Shown piece by piece: positions 15,805 to 26,516 of a stretch of DNA of 64,000 nucleotides. Made by a program: the position numbers and the translations under genes. The DNA is from BP-191 sp035940575 (GTDB lineage: Bacteria > Actinomycetota > Actinomycetes > BP-191). The stretch spans positions 18,583-82,582 of the forward strand of contig DASZER010000053.1 of the NCBI GenBank assembly GCA_035940575.1. The letters run 5' to 3'. The notes under the pieces were generated by a model. It was not told the DNA's origin. It searched no databases and saw nothing but the letters and a program-made list of their open reading frames with translations. Numbering within the stretch: the stretch's first letter is position 1; each line of letters begins with the position of its first letter.

Positions 15805-18474
15805 ATGACCGAGCTCGACGCGTTCGCGGCTCGGTACGAGTTCCCCCTCGACGAGTTCCAGGTCACCGCCTGCCGCGCGCTCGAGGCCGGCAAGGGCGTC
15901 CTCGTCGCCGCCCCGACCGGCGCCGGCAAGACCGTCGTCGGCGAGTTCGCGGTCCACCTCGCGATCGCGACGGGCACCAAGTGCTTCTACACGACGCCCA
16001 TCAAGGCGCTGTCGAACCAGAAGTACGGCGACCTGCTCGCCCGCCACGGCGCCTCGTCCGTCGGCCTGCTCACCGGCGACAACGCCATCAACGGCGACGC
16101 CCCCGTGGTCGTGATGACCACCGAGGTCCTGCGCAACATGCTCTACGCCGGCTCCGACGCGCTGCGCGGCCTGGGCTACGTCGTGATGGACGAGGTGCAC
16201 TACCTCTCCGACCGCTACCGCGGCGCCGTGTGGGAGGAGGTGATCATCCACCTGCCCCCGTCGGTACGGGTCGTGTCGCTGTCGGCGACCGTGAGCAACG
16301 CCGAGGAGTTCGCGGACTGGCTCGTCACCGTCCGCGGCCACACCAAGGTCGTCGTGGAGGAGCACCGGCCCGTCCCGCTCTGGCAGCACGTCCTCGTCGG
16401 CAGCCGGATGTACGACCTGTTCGCCGAGGAGGGCGGTACCGGCCGCGCGGCCGTCAACCCTGCGCTGCTGCGTACCCAGCGCGAGGAGCGCATCGCCGCC
16501 GACTGGGGCCCGAAGCGCCCGCAACGGGGCGGGCACCGGCCGCGCAGCGGGGTCGCCGTGCCGAGCCGCGTCGACGTCATCGACAAGCTCGACCGCGAGG
16601 GGCTGCTGCCGGCGATCACGTTCATCTTCAGCCGCGCCGGCTGCGACGCCGCGGTGCAGCAGTGCCTCCGCGCCGGCGTGCGGCTCAACTCGCAGGAGGA
16701 GCGCGAGCGCGTACGCGAGTACGTCGAGCTGCGGTGTGCCGAGCTGCCCGACGACGACCTCGGGGTCCTCGGCTACTACGAGTGGCTCGACGGCCTCGAA
16801 CGCGGCGTCGCCGCCCACCACGCGGGCCTGATCCCGACGTTCAAGGAGTGCGTCGAGGAGCTGTTCGTGCGCGGGCTCGTCAAGGCCGTGTTCGCGACGG
16901 AGACGCTGGCGCTGGGCATCAACATGCCCGCCCGCTCGGTCGTCCTCGAACGCCTCGTGAAGTGGAACGGCGAGACGCACGCCGACATCACGCCCGGCGA
17001 GTACACGCAGCTCACCGGCCGCGCGGGCCGGCGCGGCATCGACGTCGAGGGGCACGCGGTCGTGCTCTGGACGCCGGGGCTCGACCCGCTCGCGGTCGCG
17101 GGCCTGGCGTCGACGCGGACGTACCCGCTGCGCTCGTCGTTCCGGCCGTCGTACAACATGGCCGTCAACCTCGTCGGCTCCGTCGGCCGCGAGCGCGCGC
17201 GGGCGCTGCTGGAGTCGTCGTTCGCGCAGTTCCAGGCGGACAAGGCGGTCGTCGGCCTCGCGCGCCAGGTCGCGCGCAACGAGGAGGCGTTGAAGGGCTA
17301 CGCCGAGGCGATGACCTGCCACCTCGGCGACTTCGCGGAGTACGCCGGCCTGCGCGTCGCGCTCAAGAGCCGCGAGTCCGCGCTCGCCCGCGACTCGGCC
17401 GCGCAGCGGCGGCTCGACGCGGTGCGGTCGCTGGAGTCGTTGCGGATCGGCGACGTCGTCCGCGTCCCCGCCGGGCGCAGGGCGGGGCTCGCGGTCGTGC
17501 TCGACCCCGGCCTGTCGACGAGCGACGACCCGCGGCCGTTCGTGCTGCTGGAGGACCGGCAGGTCAAGCGGCTCTCGCTGGTGGACTTCTCCTCGGCGGT
17601 CGAGCCGATCGGTCGCGTGAAGGTGCCGCGCAACTTCAACGCGCGCTCCCCGCAGGCGCGCCGCGACCTCGTCTCGTCGCTGCGCTCGCTCGGGCTCGAC
17701 GCGTCCGAGGGCAGGCCGCGGCGGCAGCGTTCGGACGCCGCCGACGACGCCGAGCTCGCGCGGCTCCGCAAGGAGCTGCGCAACCACCCGTGCCACGGCT
17801 GCGACGAGCGCGAGGACCACGCGCGGTGGGCAGAGCGGTGGCACAAGCTCCGCCGCGACACCGACGTCCTCGAGAGCAAGGTGCGCGGCCGCACCAACTC
17901 GATCGCGCGGACGTTCGACCGCGTCGTCGCCCTCCTGGAGTCTCTCGGCTACGTCGCCGCCGAGGAGGTCACGCCGAGCGGGCGGATGCTCGCGCAGGTC
18001 TACAACGAGGCCGACCTGCTCGTCGTGGAGTGCCTGCGGGCGGGGCTGTGGGACCGGCTCTCGCCGTCGGAGCTCGCCGCCTGCGTCTCCGTCCTCGTCT
18101 ACGAGTCGCGCGGCCCCGCGGACAACCAGCCGCGCATCCCGGGCGGCAACGTCCGCACGACGCTGGACGACATGCTGGCCGTCTGGGAGCGGCTCAAGGC
18201 CGCCGAGCAGGACCAGCGACTGGACTTCCTGCGCGAGCTCGACCCCGGCTTCGCGTGGGCCGCGCACCGGTGGGCCGGGGGAGCGCGGCTGGAAGCTGTC
18301 TTGCGAGAGTCCGACCTGACGGCCGGAGACTTCGTACGATGGGTGAAGATGCTCATCGACCTGCTCTCGCAGGTCGCCGAGGTCGCGGCGGAGGACTCAC
18401 CGGTCCGCGCCACCGCGAGGTCGGCTCTGGGGGCGTTGCGACGGGGCGTGGTGGCGTACTCGTCGGTGGTCTAG
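15805..18474 (+). CDS. helY: Superfamily 2 DEVH-box helicase HelY
   Basis: An 889-residue Ski2/Mtr4-like helicase. Walker A is APTGAGKT (residues 36-43) and Walker B is DEVH (129-132). SAT (SLSATVSN) and the Q/R motifs (TGRAGRRGIDVEGHAV) follow. A C-terminal DSHCT-like region comes after a CHGC..R insertion around residue 663. It should unwind or remodel RNA with ATP. Longer in-frame readings start upstream, but the ATG at 15805 begins the helicase N-terminus and has its own -10. In M. tuberculosis helY also follows tatC. Confidence 0.95.
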   Translation: MTELDAFAARYEFPLDEFQVTACRALEAGKGVLVAAPTGAGKTVVGEFAVHLAIATGTKCFYTTPIKALSNQKYGDLLARHGASSVGLLTGDNAINGDAPVVVMTTEVLRNMLYAGSDALRGLGYVVMDEVHYLSDRYRGAVWEEVIIHLPPSVRVVSLSATVSNAEEFADWLVTVRGHTKVVVEEHRPVPLWQHVLVGSRMYDLFAEEGGTGRAAVNPALLRTQREERIAADWGPKRPQRGGHRPRSGVAVPSRVDVIDKLDREGLLPAITFIFSRAGCDAAVQQCLRAGVRLNSQEERERVREYVELRCAELPDDDLGVLGYYEWLDGLERGVAAHHAGLIPTFKECVEELFVRGLVKAVFATETLALGINMPARSVVLERLVKWNGETHADITPGEYTQLTGRAGRRGIDVEGHAVVLWTPGLDPLAVAGLASTRTYPLRSSFRPSYNMAVNLVGSVGRERARALLESSFAQFQADKAVVGLARQVARNEEALKGYAEAMTCHLGDFAEYAGLRVALKSRESALARDSAAQRRLDAVRSLESLRIGDVVRVPAGRRAGLAVVLDPGLSTSDDPRPFVLLEDRQVKRLSLVDFSSAVEPIGRVKVPRNFNARSPQARRDLVSSLRSLGLDASEGRPRRQRSDAADDAELARLRKELRNHPCHGCDEREDHARWAERWHKLRRDTDVLESKVRGRTNSIARTFDRVVALLESLGYVAAEEVTPSGRMLAQVYNEADLLVVECLRAGLWDRLSPSELAACVSVLVYESRGPADNQPRIPGGNVRTTLDDMLAVWERLKAAEQDQRLDFLRELDPGFAWAAHRWAGGARLEAVLRESDLTAGDFVRWVKMLIDLLSQVAEVAAEDSPVRATARSALGALRRGVVAYSSVV

Positions 18475-18484
18475 GGGGGACTCC

Positions 18485-20272
18485 ATGCGTCGCAGCGCTC
18501 TCGTCGTGGCACTGGCCGCGGCTCTCGTCGGCGCGCCCGCCGTGCCGGCGTACGCCGCGCCCGAGAACTGCACCGAGGAGGTGCGCGCCGTCCGCGGCAC
18601 GCAGCCGACGCTCGCGCAGGTGGACGGATGGCTCGCCGCGGCCGCGACGGAGCACGGCGTCCCCGTGTCGATCCTGCGGGTGATCGCGTACAAGGAGTCG
18701 ACGTGGCGGCAGTTCGCCGCCGACGGCTCGCCGCTCATCTCCTCCGACGGCGTCTGCGGCGTCGGCATCATGCAGGTCACCGCCGACGGGCGCGCGGACG
18801 CGGTTCTGCTCGCCTCCGACGGCGAGTACAACGTCCGCGCCGGCGCCGCGATCCTGAAGCAGAAGTGGGCCGTGAGCCAGGAGACGGCGCCGCCGAACGG
18901 CTACGCGGCCGACGACCCCGACGTCGTCGAGAACTGGTACTACGCGATCTGCCTCTACAACGGCTGCCCAGGCAACACCGACGACTCCTACGTCGTGGAC
19001 GCCGCGAAGTACCTGCACGACCCGTTCCGCTACCTGCCGCCGGTCACGGCGTTCCGCACCTACCTCCGCCCGGCCGGCTTCACGAAGCCGGTCGACGTCA
19101 AGCCCGCCTACGTCTTCCCCGGCGCGTTCCAGGCGCGGTGGACGGCGAGCGGCGGCGAGTTCGTGTTCTACGACCACACGACCGGCACCGTCACCGACGT
19201 GGTGCCCGCGCGGGTGCACCGCGCGTCGGCGCCGCCCGTGGTGGCGTACCCGGCGCACTCCCTCGGCGTGGACGGGCCGGACGTCTCCTGCGTCCAGTGC
19301 GGGGGCTGGCGGCTGTGGGAGGGCGCGGGCCTGTCCGGCCGCGCCCACTGGACCAACTCGATCACCGGCTCGACGCCGCTGTCCAAGGCGACGTGGGCGT
19401 TCGGGGTGAGCGGGCGCTACCGCGTCGACGCGTACGTCCCCGCGCTCGGCGGCGAGACGCTCGGGAACGCGCGGTACACGCTCTCCGACGGCGCGACGGT
19501 CACCACCGTCACGCTCGGCCAGGACGTCGCCAAGGGCGGCTGGGTGACGCTCGGGGCGCGGGCGTTCAACGGCCCGGCGAGCGTCACGCTCGGCGACACC
19601 AGCGACGTCGCGGGGAAGAAGCTCGTGGCGGACGCCGTCCGCCTCGTGCCCGAGCCGATCCTCACGCTGCAGCGCGTCACGCCGGAGACGGCGACGTACG
19701 GCAACCAGGTCCGCCTCTACCTGACGCTGCGCTACGCCAACGGCGAAGGCCTCGCGTACCGCTACGTCGCGCTGTACCGCCGCCCGACGGGCGGCGCGTG
19801 GCAGAAGATCGCGACCCTGCGGACGAGCGACGTCGGCGCGGCGGGCACGGTGCTGACCGCCGAGCGCAACGTCGAGTACAGCGCGACCTACACGCCCGGC
19901 TCGGGGGAGTACCTCGCCGCCGCGTCGAGCCCGATCGTCCGGCAGTACGTCACGCCGCGCATCCGCGCGGCCGTCTCGCCGAGCACGACGCGGGTCAGCG
20001 GCGACGCGACGACGCTCAACGCCTCGGTCGCCCCCGCGCACGCCGGCCACGCGGTGCAGTTCCAGCGGTGGGTCAGCGGGACGGGCTGGCGCACGGTCGC
20101 GTACGGGCGGCTGGACACCTACGGCCGCGCCGCGTGGGCGTTCCGGCCGTCCTACGGCGGGGCCTGCGGCACGTCGCAGGGGCAGCGCTACCGCGTGTAC
20201 AAGCCCGCCGACCACGACCACGTCGCGGGCGCCTCGGCGCCGGTCGACATCGTGGTCCGCGCGCGCTGCTGA
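18485..20272 (+). CDS. Secreted lysozyme-like transglycosylase with C-terminal carbohydrate/cell-wall modules
   Basis: A 595-residue exported protein with a signal peptide cleaved after AYA (about residue 24). Residues about 38-170 form a lytic-transglycosylase fold with catalytic Glu in AYKESTWRQF and the GVGIMQVT motif. A golvesin/Xly-type beta-sandwich follows (WRLWEGAGLSGRAHWTNS to KKLVADAVRLVPEP, about 275-390). Two Ig-like domains complete the protein (about 395-490 and 495-595). It should cut peptidoglycan while anchored by its C-terminal modules. The ATG follows a GGGGGA site and the helY stop by 10 bases. Confidence 0.87.
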   Translation: MRRSALVVALAAALVGAPAVPAYAAPENCTEEVRAVRGTQPTLAQVDGWLAAAATEHGVPVSILRVIAYKESTWRQFAADGSPLISSDGVCGVGIMQVTADGRADAVLLASDGEYNVRAGAAILKQKWAVSQETAPPNGYAADDPDVVENWYYAICLYNGCPGNTDDSYVVDAAKYLHDPFRYLPPVTAFRTYLRPAGFTKPVDVKPAYVFPGAFQARWTASGGEFVFYDHTTGTVTDVVPARVHRASAPPVVAYPAHSLGVDGPDVSCVQCGGWRLWEGAGLSGRAHWTNSITGSTPLSKATWAFGVSGRYRVDAYVPALGGETLGNARYTLSDGATVTTVTLGQDVAKGGWVTLGARAFNGPASVTLGDTSDVAGKKLVADAVRLVPEPILTLQRVTPETATYGNQVRLYLTLRYANGEGLAYRYVALYRRPTGGAWQKIATLRTSDVGAAGTVLTAERNVEYSATYTPGSGEYLAAASSPIVRQYVTPRIRAAVSPSTTRVSGDATTLNASVAPAHAGHAVQFQRWVSGTGWRTVAYGRLDTYGRAAWAFRPSYGGACGTSQGQRYRVYKPADHDHVAGASAPVDIVVRARC

Positions 20273-20283
20273 CGCCGCGCGGC

Positions 20284-20289
20284 TAGCCT
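20284..20289 (+). promoter_or_regulatory. -10 element (TAGCCT) of the FAD oxidase gene
   Basis: TAGCCT is followed by 7 bases and then GTG; a leaderless start is inferred. Confidence 0.45.
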
Positions 20290-20296
20290 TCGCCCC

Positions 20297-21681
<1,385 letters not shown>

Positions 21682-21685
<4 letters not shown>

Positions 21686-22740
21686 CGCTCCCCACGATCA
21701 CGCAGAACGCCGCGCCGCGGCCGCCGCACGACGACCGGCTGGCGCAGGCGGGGCTGTGCTCGCTCTGCCCGAAGCTCTGCCGCCCGACCTGCCCCGTGCA
21801 GAACGGCACCGGCCGCGAGTCGGCGGCGCCGTGGCGGATCAGCGACGCGGTCGTGCGCGGTGTGGCTGACGGGTGGACGCTGCCGCTCGCGGAGCAGGTC
21901 GCGCAGTGCACCGGGTGCGGCGCGTGCGGCGAGCCGTGCCTGCCGGGCACGAACCTGCCCGAGGAGTCCCGCGCCGCCCGCGCGGCGGCGGCGGAGGCGG
22001 GCGCGCTGCTTCCGGCGGCCGAGCGGCTGCGCGAGCGGATCGCGGCGACGGGCTCGCCGCGCCGGGTGCGGCGGCCCGCGCGCGCCGGCACGCGAGGCGG
22101 CGCGGGCGACCTCGCGCGCGGCAGCGGCCGCGCGGCCACGGTGCTGCTCGCGGGCTGCCCCGCCCCGGACGAGGTGGAGGAGGCGGCGCTGGCGCTGTTC
22201 GCGGCGGCGGGGGAGGAGGTACGCACCGTCGACGCGTGCTGCGGCGCCGTAGCCGAGGATCTGGGCCTCGCCCCGGAGGCGGCGGCGCTGCGCGCGGGAT
22301 GGGACGAGGCCGTCGGGGGCGCGGACGTGGTCGTGGCGTCGCCGTCGTGCGCGCGGCGGCTGGGCGCGCACACGGCCGTCGAGTGGCTGGCGGAGCGGCT
22401 CGACCGGCTGGCGTTCGAGCCGGTGGGGGGCGCGGTCGCGTGGCACGCGCCGTGCACGCTGACGCGCGTGCTCGGGGTGACAGAGGCGCCGTTGCGGATC
22501 CTGGCGGCGCTCGGCGTGGAGGTACGCGAGCCCGCCGCGACGGGGCGCCGGACGCGGTGCTCGGGCGCGGGCGCGGCGTACCCGCTGGTCGACCGCGAGG
22601 GCGCGGAGGCGGTGGCGGCGGTGCGCCGCGCGGAGCTGGCCGCGCTCGGCGCGCCGGTCGTGACGGCATGCCCGTCGGCGGCGCGCGCGCTCGACGCGAC
22701 GGAGCTGCTGGTTCTGGCCGCGGGTAGGCTCGCCCGCTGA
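21682..22740 (+). CDS. Fe-S/CCG-domain protein, GlcF-like partner of the FAD oxidase
   Basis: A 352-residue protein. Two N-terminal 4Fe-4S motifs are visible (CSLCPKLCRPTCPV near residue 26 and CTGCGACGEPCLPG near residue 75). CCG-type motifs follow in the second half (DACCGA, WHAPCTL, RTRCSGAGAA). It should pass electrons from the FAD subunit to the quinone pool or another acceptor. The GTG start overlaps the upstream stop. The CCG sites are a little degenerate (CCGA, CSGAG), so cluster binding there is uncertain. Confidence 0.82.
22725..22730 (+). promoter_or_regulatory. Possible -10 element (TAGGCT) of the lipid-kinase-like gene
   Basis: TAGGCT inside the end of the upstream gene is followed by 9 bases and then ATG. 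The spacing is longer than in the other leaderless candidates, so support is weaker. Confidence 0.3.
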
Positions 22741-23597
22741 TGGCGCACCCCCTCGGCGAGCTCGTGCTGCTCGTTCCCGACGACGACCCCGCGCACCCCG
22801 AGCAGCTCGCGGAGCTGGCGGCGACGCTGCGCGCGCGCGGCCTCGCGTACCGGCTCGCACCGCTCGGCCGCGACCCGCTGCGCGTCGCGACGCGCGAGGT
22901 CGAGCGCGGCGGGCGGCTGCTCGTGCACTGCGGCGGGCAGGCGTCGCTCGTGCGGTGGCTGCCGGTCGCGGTCGACACCGACGTCGTCGTCGGGCTGTTC
23001 CCCGGCGGGGCGAGCAACGACTACGCGCGCACGTTCGGGCTGACGATGCCGGGGGAGGCGTACGCGATCCTCCTCGAGAGCCCGCGCGTGATCCGCGCCG
23101 ACGTCGGGGTCGCGCGGGTGGGCGGGCGCGAGACGTACGTGTTCAACCACGCCGTCGTCGGCCTCACCGCCGCCGCGTCGGGCGGGCGGACGCGCGTGGG
23201 GCGGCTCTCGCGCTGGTACCGCGCCATGGCGACCCACAAGCCGACGCGCTACGACGTCGACATGACGTTCGCGGAGTACCACGCCGAGGCGACGCAGGTG
23301 AGGGTCGCGAACGGCCAGTACGCGCTCGACGGCTACTACGTCGCGCCGGCCGCGCTGCCCGACGACGGCGCGTGGGACGTGCAGGTGTGGGCGGGGCCGC
23401 GCACGCTGCCGTTCACCCTCCAGCCGACGATGCTGCGCGGCGAGCACCTGCCGAACGAGCACGTGACCCAGTGGCGCCAGAAGCGCGTCTCCGTCGAGGC
23501 GACGCCGCCCGCCCCCGTCGCGGTGGACGACGTCGTCGTCGGCACGACGCCCGCGTCGTTCGAGCTCATCCCGAAGGCCCTGCGCATCAAGATCTAG
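22740..23597 (+). CDS. Divergent DAGK-fold protein (YegS/LCB-kinase-like)
   Basis: A 285-residue protein. The order of elements suggests the lipid-kinase fold: an N-terminal Rossmann-like half, FPGGASNDYARTFGL near residue 88 in place of the usual GTGND loop, and a beta-rich C-terminal half. The standard glycine-rich GGDG motif is not seen; HCGGQASLVRWL (around residue 64) stands in its place. It may bind a nucleotide or lipid without being a normal kinase. The ATG uses the last A of the previous stop codon, so it is coupled to the Fe-S gene. Confidence 0.6.
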   Translation: MAHPLGELVLLVPDDDPAHPEQLAELAATLRARGLAYRLAPLGRDPLRVATREVERGGRLLVHCGGQASLVRWLPVAVDTDVVVGLFPGGASNDYARTFGLTMPGEAYAILLESPRVIRADVGVARVGGRETYVFNHAVVGLTAAASGGRTRVGRLSRWYRAMATHKPTRYDVDMTFAEYHAEATQVRVANGQYALDGYYVAPAALPDDGAWDVQVWAGPRTLPFTLQPTMLRGEHLPNEHVTQWRQKRVSVEATPPAPVAVDDVVVGTTPASFELIPKALRIKI

Positions 23598-24157
23598 AAG
23601 CTGGCGTCCGTCTGGAATTCGTACGTGTACGCCCCCTTGCTGCACGGGTCGTTCGAGACGAGCTGCACGGTCACGGTGCGGCCGGTCTCCACGCCGTTCG
23701 CGAAGCCCTGGAGCGAGCCGATCACCTTGCCGCCGCGGAACAGCGTGAACGTGAACGACGCCGAGTGGGCGTCGGCGTTGGTGTTGCGGATGCGCGCGGT
23801 GCCCGACCAGTCGCCGTACTCGCAGCCCGCGGTGAGCGACTGGGCCTCCCACCCCTCGTCGAGACGCGGGTTGGTCGACGGGCGAGGGGTGGGCGAGGGC
23901 GGCCGCGTCGTGGGCGAGGCGGACGGCGTGACGTAGACGGTCACGGTCGGCGCCGGGCGCGCCTCCGCCTCGCGGGCGCGGCGCTCGGCCGTCGCGAGCC
24001 GCGCGCGCAGGTCGGCGTCCCCGTCGCTCGACGACCCGGTCGAGGTGGTGGCGCCGAGGCCGGCGCCGACGACGAGCGCGGCCATCACGTGCACCCAGTG
24101 GCGCCGCCAGAACGGACGCGCCGCCGCGAGCGGCTCGGGCAGCATCGGGTCGGTCAT
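23594..24157 (-). CDS. Membrane-anchored hypothetical protein with a C-terminal beta domain
   Basis: A 187-residue protein. A short cytoplasmic N-terminus precedes a membrane helix (HVMAALVVGAGLGATTS, residues about 22-38). Then come an Arg/Ala coiled-coil-like stretch and a Thr/Pro/Ser-rich linker. The C-terminal domain begins at about residue 98 and contains two Cys (CEYGDW, NDPCSKG), probably disulfide-bonded outside the cell. The domain looks FxLYD-like, of the type found in actinobacterial cell-surface proteins. A GGGGGAG site precedes the ATG. The gene ends in the last four bases of the lipid-kinase-like gene. Confidence 0.65.
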   Translation of the reverse strand: MTDPMLPEPLAAARPFWRRHWVHVMAALVVGAGLGATTSTGSSSDGDADLRARLATAERRAREAEARPAPTVTVYVTPSASPTTRPPSPTPRPSTNPRLDEGWEAQSLTAGCEYGDWSGTARIRNTNADAHSASFTFTLFRGGKVIGSLQGFANGVETGRTVTVQLVSNDPCSKGAYTYEFQTDASF

Positions 24158-24244
24158 GCGGGCTCCCCCCTCGGGAAGGTGACGTCGCGGGCAAGTCTGG
24201 CTCCCGCGTCAAGTACGGGCCGTGCCGCGCCGATCCGGAAGGCG

Positions 24245-24862
24245 ATGGCGACGATCCTGCCCGACGCGCCGCCGCCGCGTTCGCCGCTGGCGGCGGCGCG
24301 GTTCGCGCTGCCCGGGCCGAGGGTCGTCGCGTACGTCCTCGCGGTGCTCGTCGCGGGCCTCGCGCTCGCCGCCGGTGCCCGCGCGTGGACCGGACGCGTG
24401 CCCGCCGCCGACGAGCCCGGCGGGCGGCAGCGGCCGCTGACGACGTGGGCGAGCCTGCCCGCGTCGGACACGATGCCGGCGTTCCGGATCGAGCTCCCTG
24501 AGCAGCCGCACACGCTGGCGGCGCCCACGGGGGAGAGCCCGACGATCCTGTCGTCGTACCTGGGCGGCGAGGCGGGCGCGCGGGGTGTGCTGCTCCTCGT
24601 GCGCTTCGACGGCGTCGCCAGCGCGCGCGAGTCGATCGACGGCATCGGCGGCGGCCGGCTCGACGTCGGGCCGGTCCGCCGCGTGTCGGTGGCCGGGCGC
24701 CCGGCGTACACGCGGGACATGGCCGTCGGGGAGCGGGTCGTGCACGAGTACCGCTTCGAGGTGGACGGGCGGGTCTACGGCTTCGGGATCCTCTGCGACA
24801 GCGGCGACGACGCGTGCCGCGACACCGGGCTCGCGGCGATGGCGACGTTCGAGATCGGGTAG
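24245..24862 (+). CDS. Membrane-anchored hypothetical protein
   Basis: A 205-residue protein with one N-terminal membrane helix (VVAYVLAVLVAGLALAAGARAW, about residues 26-47) and an extracytoplasmic domain of unknown family (about 65-205). The domain has a Cys pair near the C-terminus (LCDSGDDAC). GGAAGG lies just before the ATG. It is convergent with glpD; the two stop codons form the ends of the hairpin at 24860-24878. Confidence 0.65.
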   Translation: MATILPDAPPPRSPLAAARFALPGPRVVAYVLAVLVAGLALAAGARAWTGRVPAADEPGGRQRPLTTWASLPASDTMPAFRIELPEQPHTLAAPTGESPTILSSYLGGEAGARGVLLLVRFDGVASARESIDGIGGGRLDVGPVRRVSVAGRPAYTRDMAVGERVVHEYRFEVDGRVYGFGILCDSGDDACRDTGLAAMATFEIG

Positions 24863-24878
24863 GGCGAGACACGCCCTA
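24860..24878. terminator. Bidirectional hairpin built from two convergent stop codons
   Basis: TAGGGCG (24860-24866), AGACA loop, CGCCCTA (24872-24878): a perfect 7-bp stem. The outer TAG on each strand is the stop codon of the gene on that strand (hypothetical protein on plus, GlpD on minus). Confidence 0.6.
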
Positions 24879-26516
24879 GAGACCCAGGACGCCGCGCTCG
24901 CGGCGGACGGCGGCCTCGTACGACGCCACCTGCGCGTCGGCCCACGCGGCGTCGCGCCCGGTCTCGGCGGCGAGCAGCGCGGCCGCGCGCGGCGCGGCGG
25001 GCAGGGCGGCGTCGCGGGCGCGCAGCGCGAGCCGCGTACGCCGCGAGAACACGTCGTCCAGCGTCGCCGCGCCCTCGTGCCGGGCGGCGTACACGACCTC
25101 CGCCTCGACGTGGCACGCCGCGTCCGACAGCGGCGTCACGAGGCCCGTGTCGACCGCGAGCGCGACGACCGACGCGGCCGCCTCGCCGTGCTGGTGCACG
25201 AGCGTCTCCGCGAGCTCCTGGCCGCCGACACCGACGGACACGCACGCGGCCGCGACCTCGGCGACGACGTCCTCGTACGGCCGCGCGGAGCCGAGGTGGA
25301 TCGAGTCCGTACGGCATGGCGCCCGCCGCCCGTCGCGCGACACGATCCGGTCCACGACGTCCTTCGCCATCCGGCGGTACGTCGTCAGCTTGCCGCCGGT
25401 GATCGTGAGCATCCCGCCGGGACCCTCGGACAGCGCGTGCCGCCGCGACATGTCGCTCATCGACTCGCCGTCGCCGCGCAGCAGCGGCCTGCAGCCCGCC
25501 CACGCGCCGACGACGTCGGAGGCCGAGAGCCCGAGCCGGAACAGCGCCTCCGCCGCCGACAGCACGTACGTCACGTCCTCCTCCTCGACGCCGACCGCGT
25601 CGAGGGGCCCGTCGTACGCCGTGTCGGTCGTGCCGAGGATCGTCTGCCGCCCCCACGGGATCGCGAACATGCTGCGCCCGTCGCCCTGCCGCGACGGCAT
25701 CAGGATCGCGGTGCGGTCGAGCGGCACCCGCGACCGCGGCACGACGAGGTGCACGCCCTTGCTCGGCCGTACGAGCGGGACGTGGCCCGCGATCTCCTGG
25801 CCGAGCAGCGTGTCGACCCAGACGCCGGTGGCGTTGACGACGTGGCGGGCGCGGACGTCGTACGTCCCGCCGGCCAGCCTGTCGACGACGGTCACGCCGG
25901 CCGCGCGGCCGTCGCCGCCGACGAGCAGCGACGTCGCCTCGGTGTACGTCAGCACGACGGCGCCGAAGCGGCGCGCGGCGACGACGTTGGCGAGGACGAG
26001 GCGCGCGTCGTCGGTCGCGCAGTCGCCGTAGACGTACGCCCTGTCGAGGCCGCTCGACGCGAGCGCGGGCGCGCACTCCACGGCCTCGGCGGCGGTGCGC
26101 CGCTCGTGGCGGCGGACGTTGCGCCAGCCGGCCAGGACGTCGTACGTCGTCAGGCCGAGCCCGACGAGGCGCACCCGCTCGGTGTCGTCGAAGATCGGGT
26201 ACAGGAAGTCCATCGGGCGGACGAGGTGCGGCGCGAGGCGCTGCAGCAGCTCGCGCTCGTTGACGCCTTCGTAGACGAGGCCGAAGTCGTAGTTCTCGAG
26301 GTAGCGCAGGCCGCCGTGGATGAGCTTGCTGGACTTGCTGGACGTGCCGCTCGCGAGGTCGCCGCGGTCCACGACGACGACCGAGAGCCCGCGCGACGCC
26401 GCGTCGAGGGCGACGCCCGCGCCGGTCGCGCCCGCGCCGACGACGAGCACGTCGACCTCGCCCGCGCACGCGTCCGCGACGTCGGCCGAGCGGTGCAGGA
26501 CGGAGAACGGCCTCAC
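24876..26516 (-). CDS. glpD: Glycerol-3-phosphate dehydrogenase (FAD-dependent), GlpD-like
   Basis: A 546-residue flavoprotein. The FAD-binding motif is VVGAGATGAGVALDAASRG (residues about 25-43), followed by SGTSSKSSKLIHGGLRYLE, a GlpD signature. The substrate domain has WGRQTILGTTDTAYDG and TGGKLTTYRRMA. The C-terminal helical domain is present. It oxidises glycerol-3-phosphate to dihydroxyacetone phosphate and reduces the membrane quinone pool. The frame stays open upstream, but the GTG at 26516 overlapping the exonuclease stop (GTGA) gives the natural start. Confidence 0.93.
   Translation of the reverse strand: MRPFSVLHRSADVADACAGEVDVLVVGAGATGAGVALDAASRGLSVVVVDRGDLASGTSSKSSKLIHGGLRYLENYDFGLVYEGVNERELLQRLAPHLVRPMDFLYPIFDDTERVRLVGLGLTTYDVLAGWRNVRRHERRTAAEAVECAPALASSGLDRAYVYGDCATDDARLVLANVVAARRFGAVVLTYTEATSLLVGGDGRAAGVTVVDRLAGGTYDVRARHVVNATGVWVDTLLGQEIAGHVPLVRPSKGVHLVVPRSRVPLDRTAILMPSRQGDGRSMFAIPWGRQTILGTTDTAYDGPLDAVGVEEEDVTYVLSAAEALFRLGLSASDVVGAWAGCRPLLRGDGESMSDMSRRHALSEGPGGMLTITGGKLTTYRRMAKDVVDRIVSRDGRRAPCRTDSIHLGSARPYEDVVAEVAAACVSVGVGGQELAETLVHQHGEAAASVVALAVDTGLVTPLSDAACHVEAEVVYAARHEGAATLDDVFSRRTRLALRARDAALPAAPRAAALLAAETGRDAAWADAQVASYEAAVRRERGVLGL

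Noticed and set aside
24864..24878. A second copy of the MITE end (GAGACACGCCC)
   Set aside because: The match is only to the outer 11-12 bases and is fully explained by the two-stop-codon hairpin; no second inverted end lies nearby.
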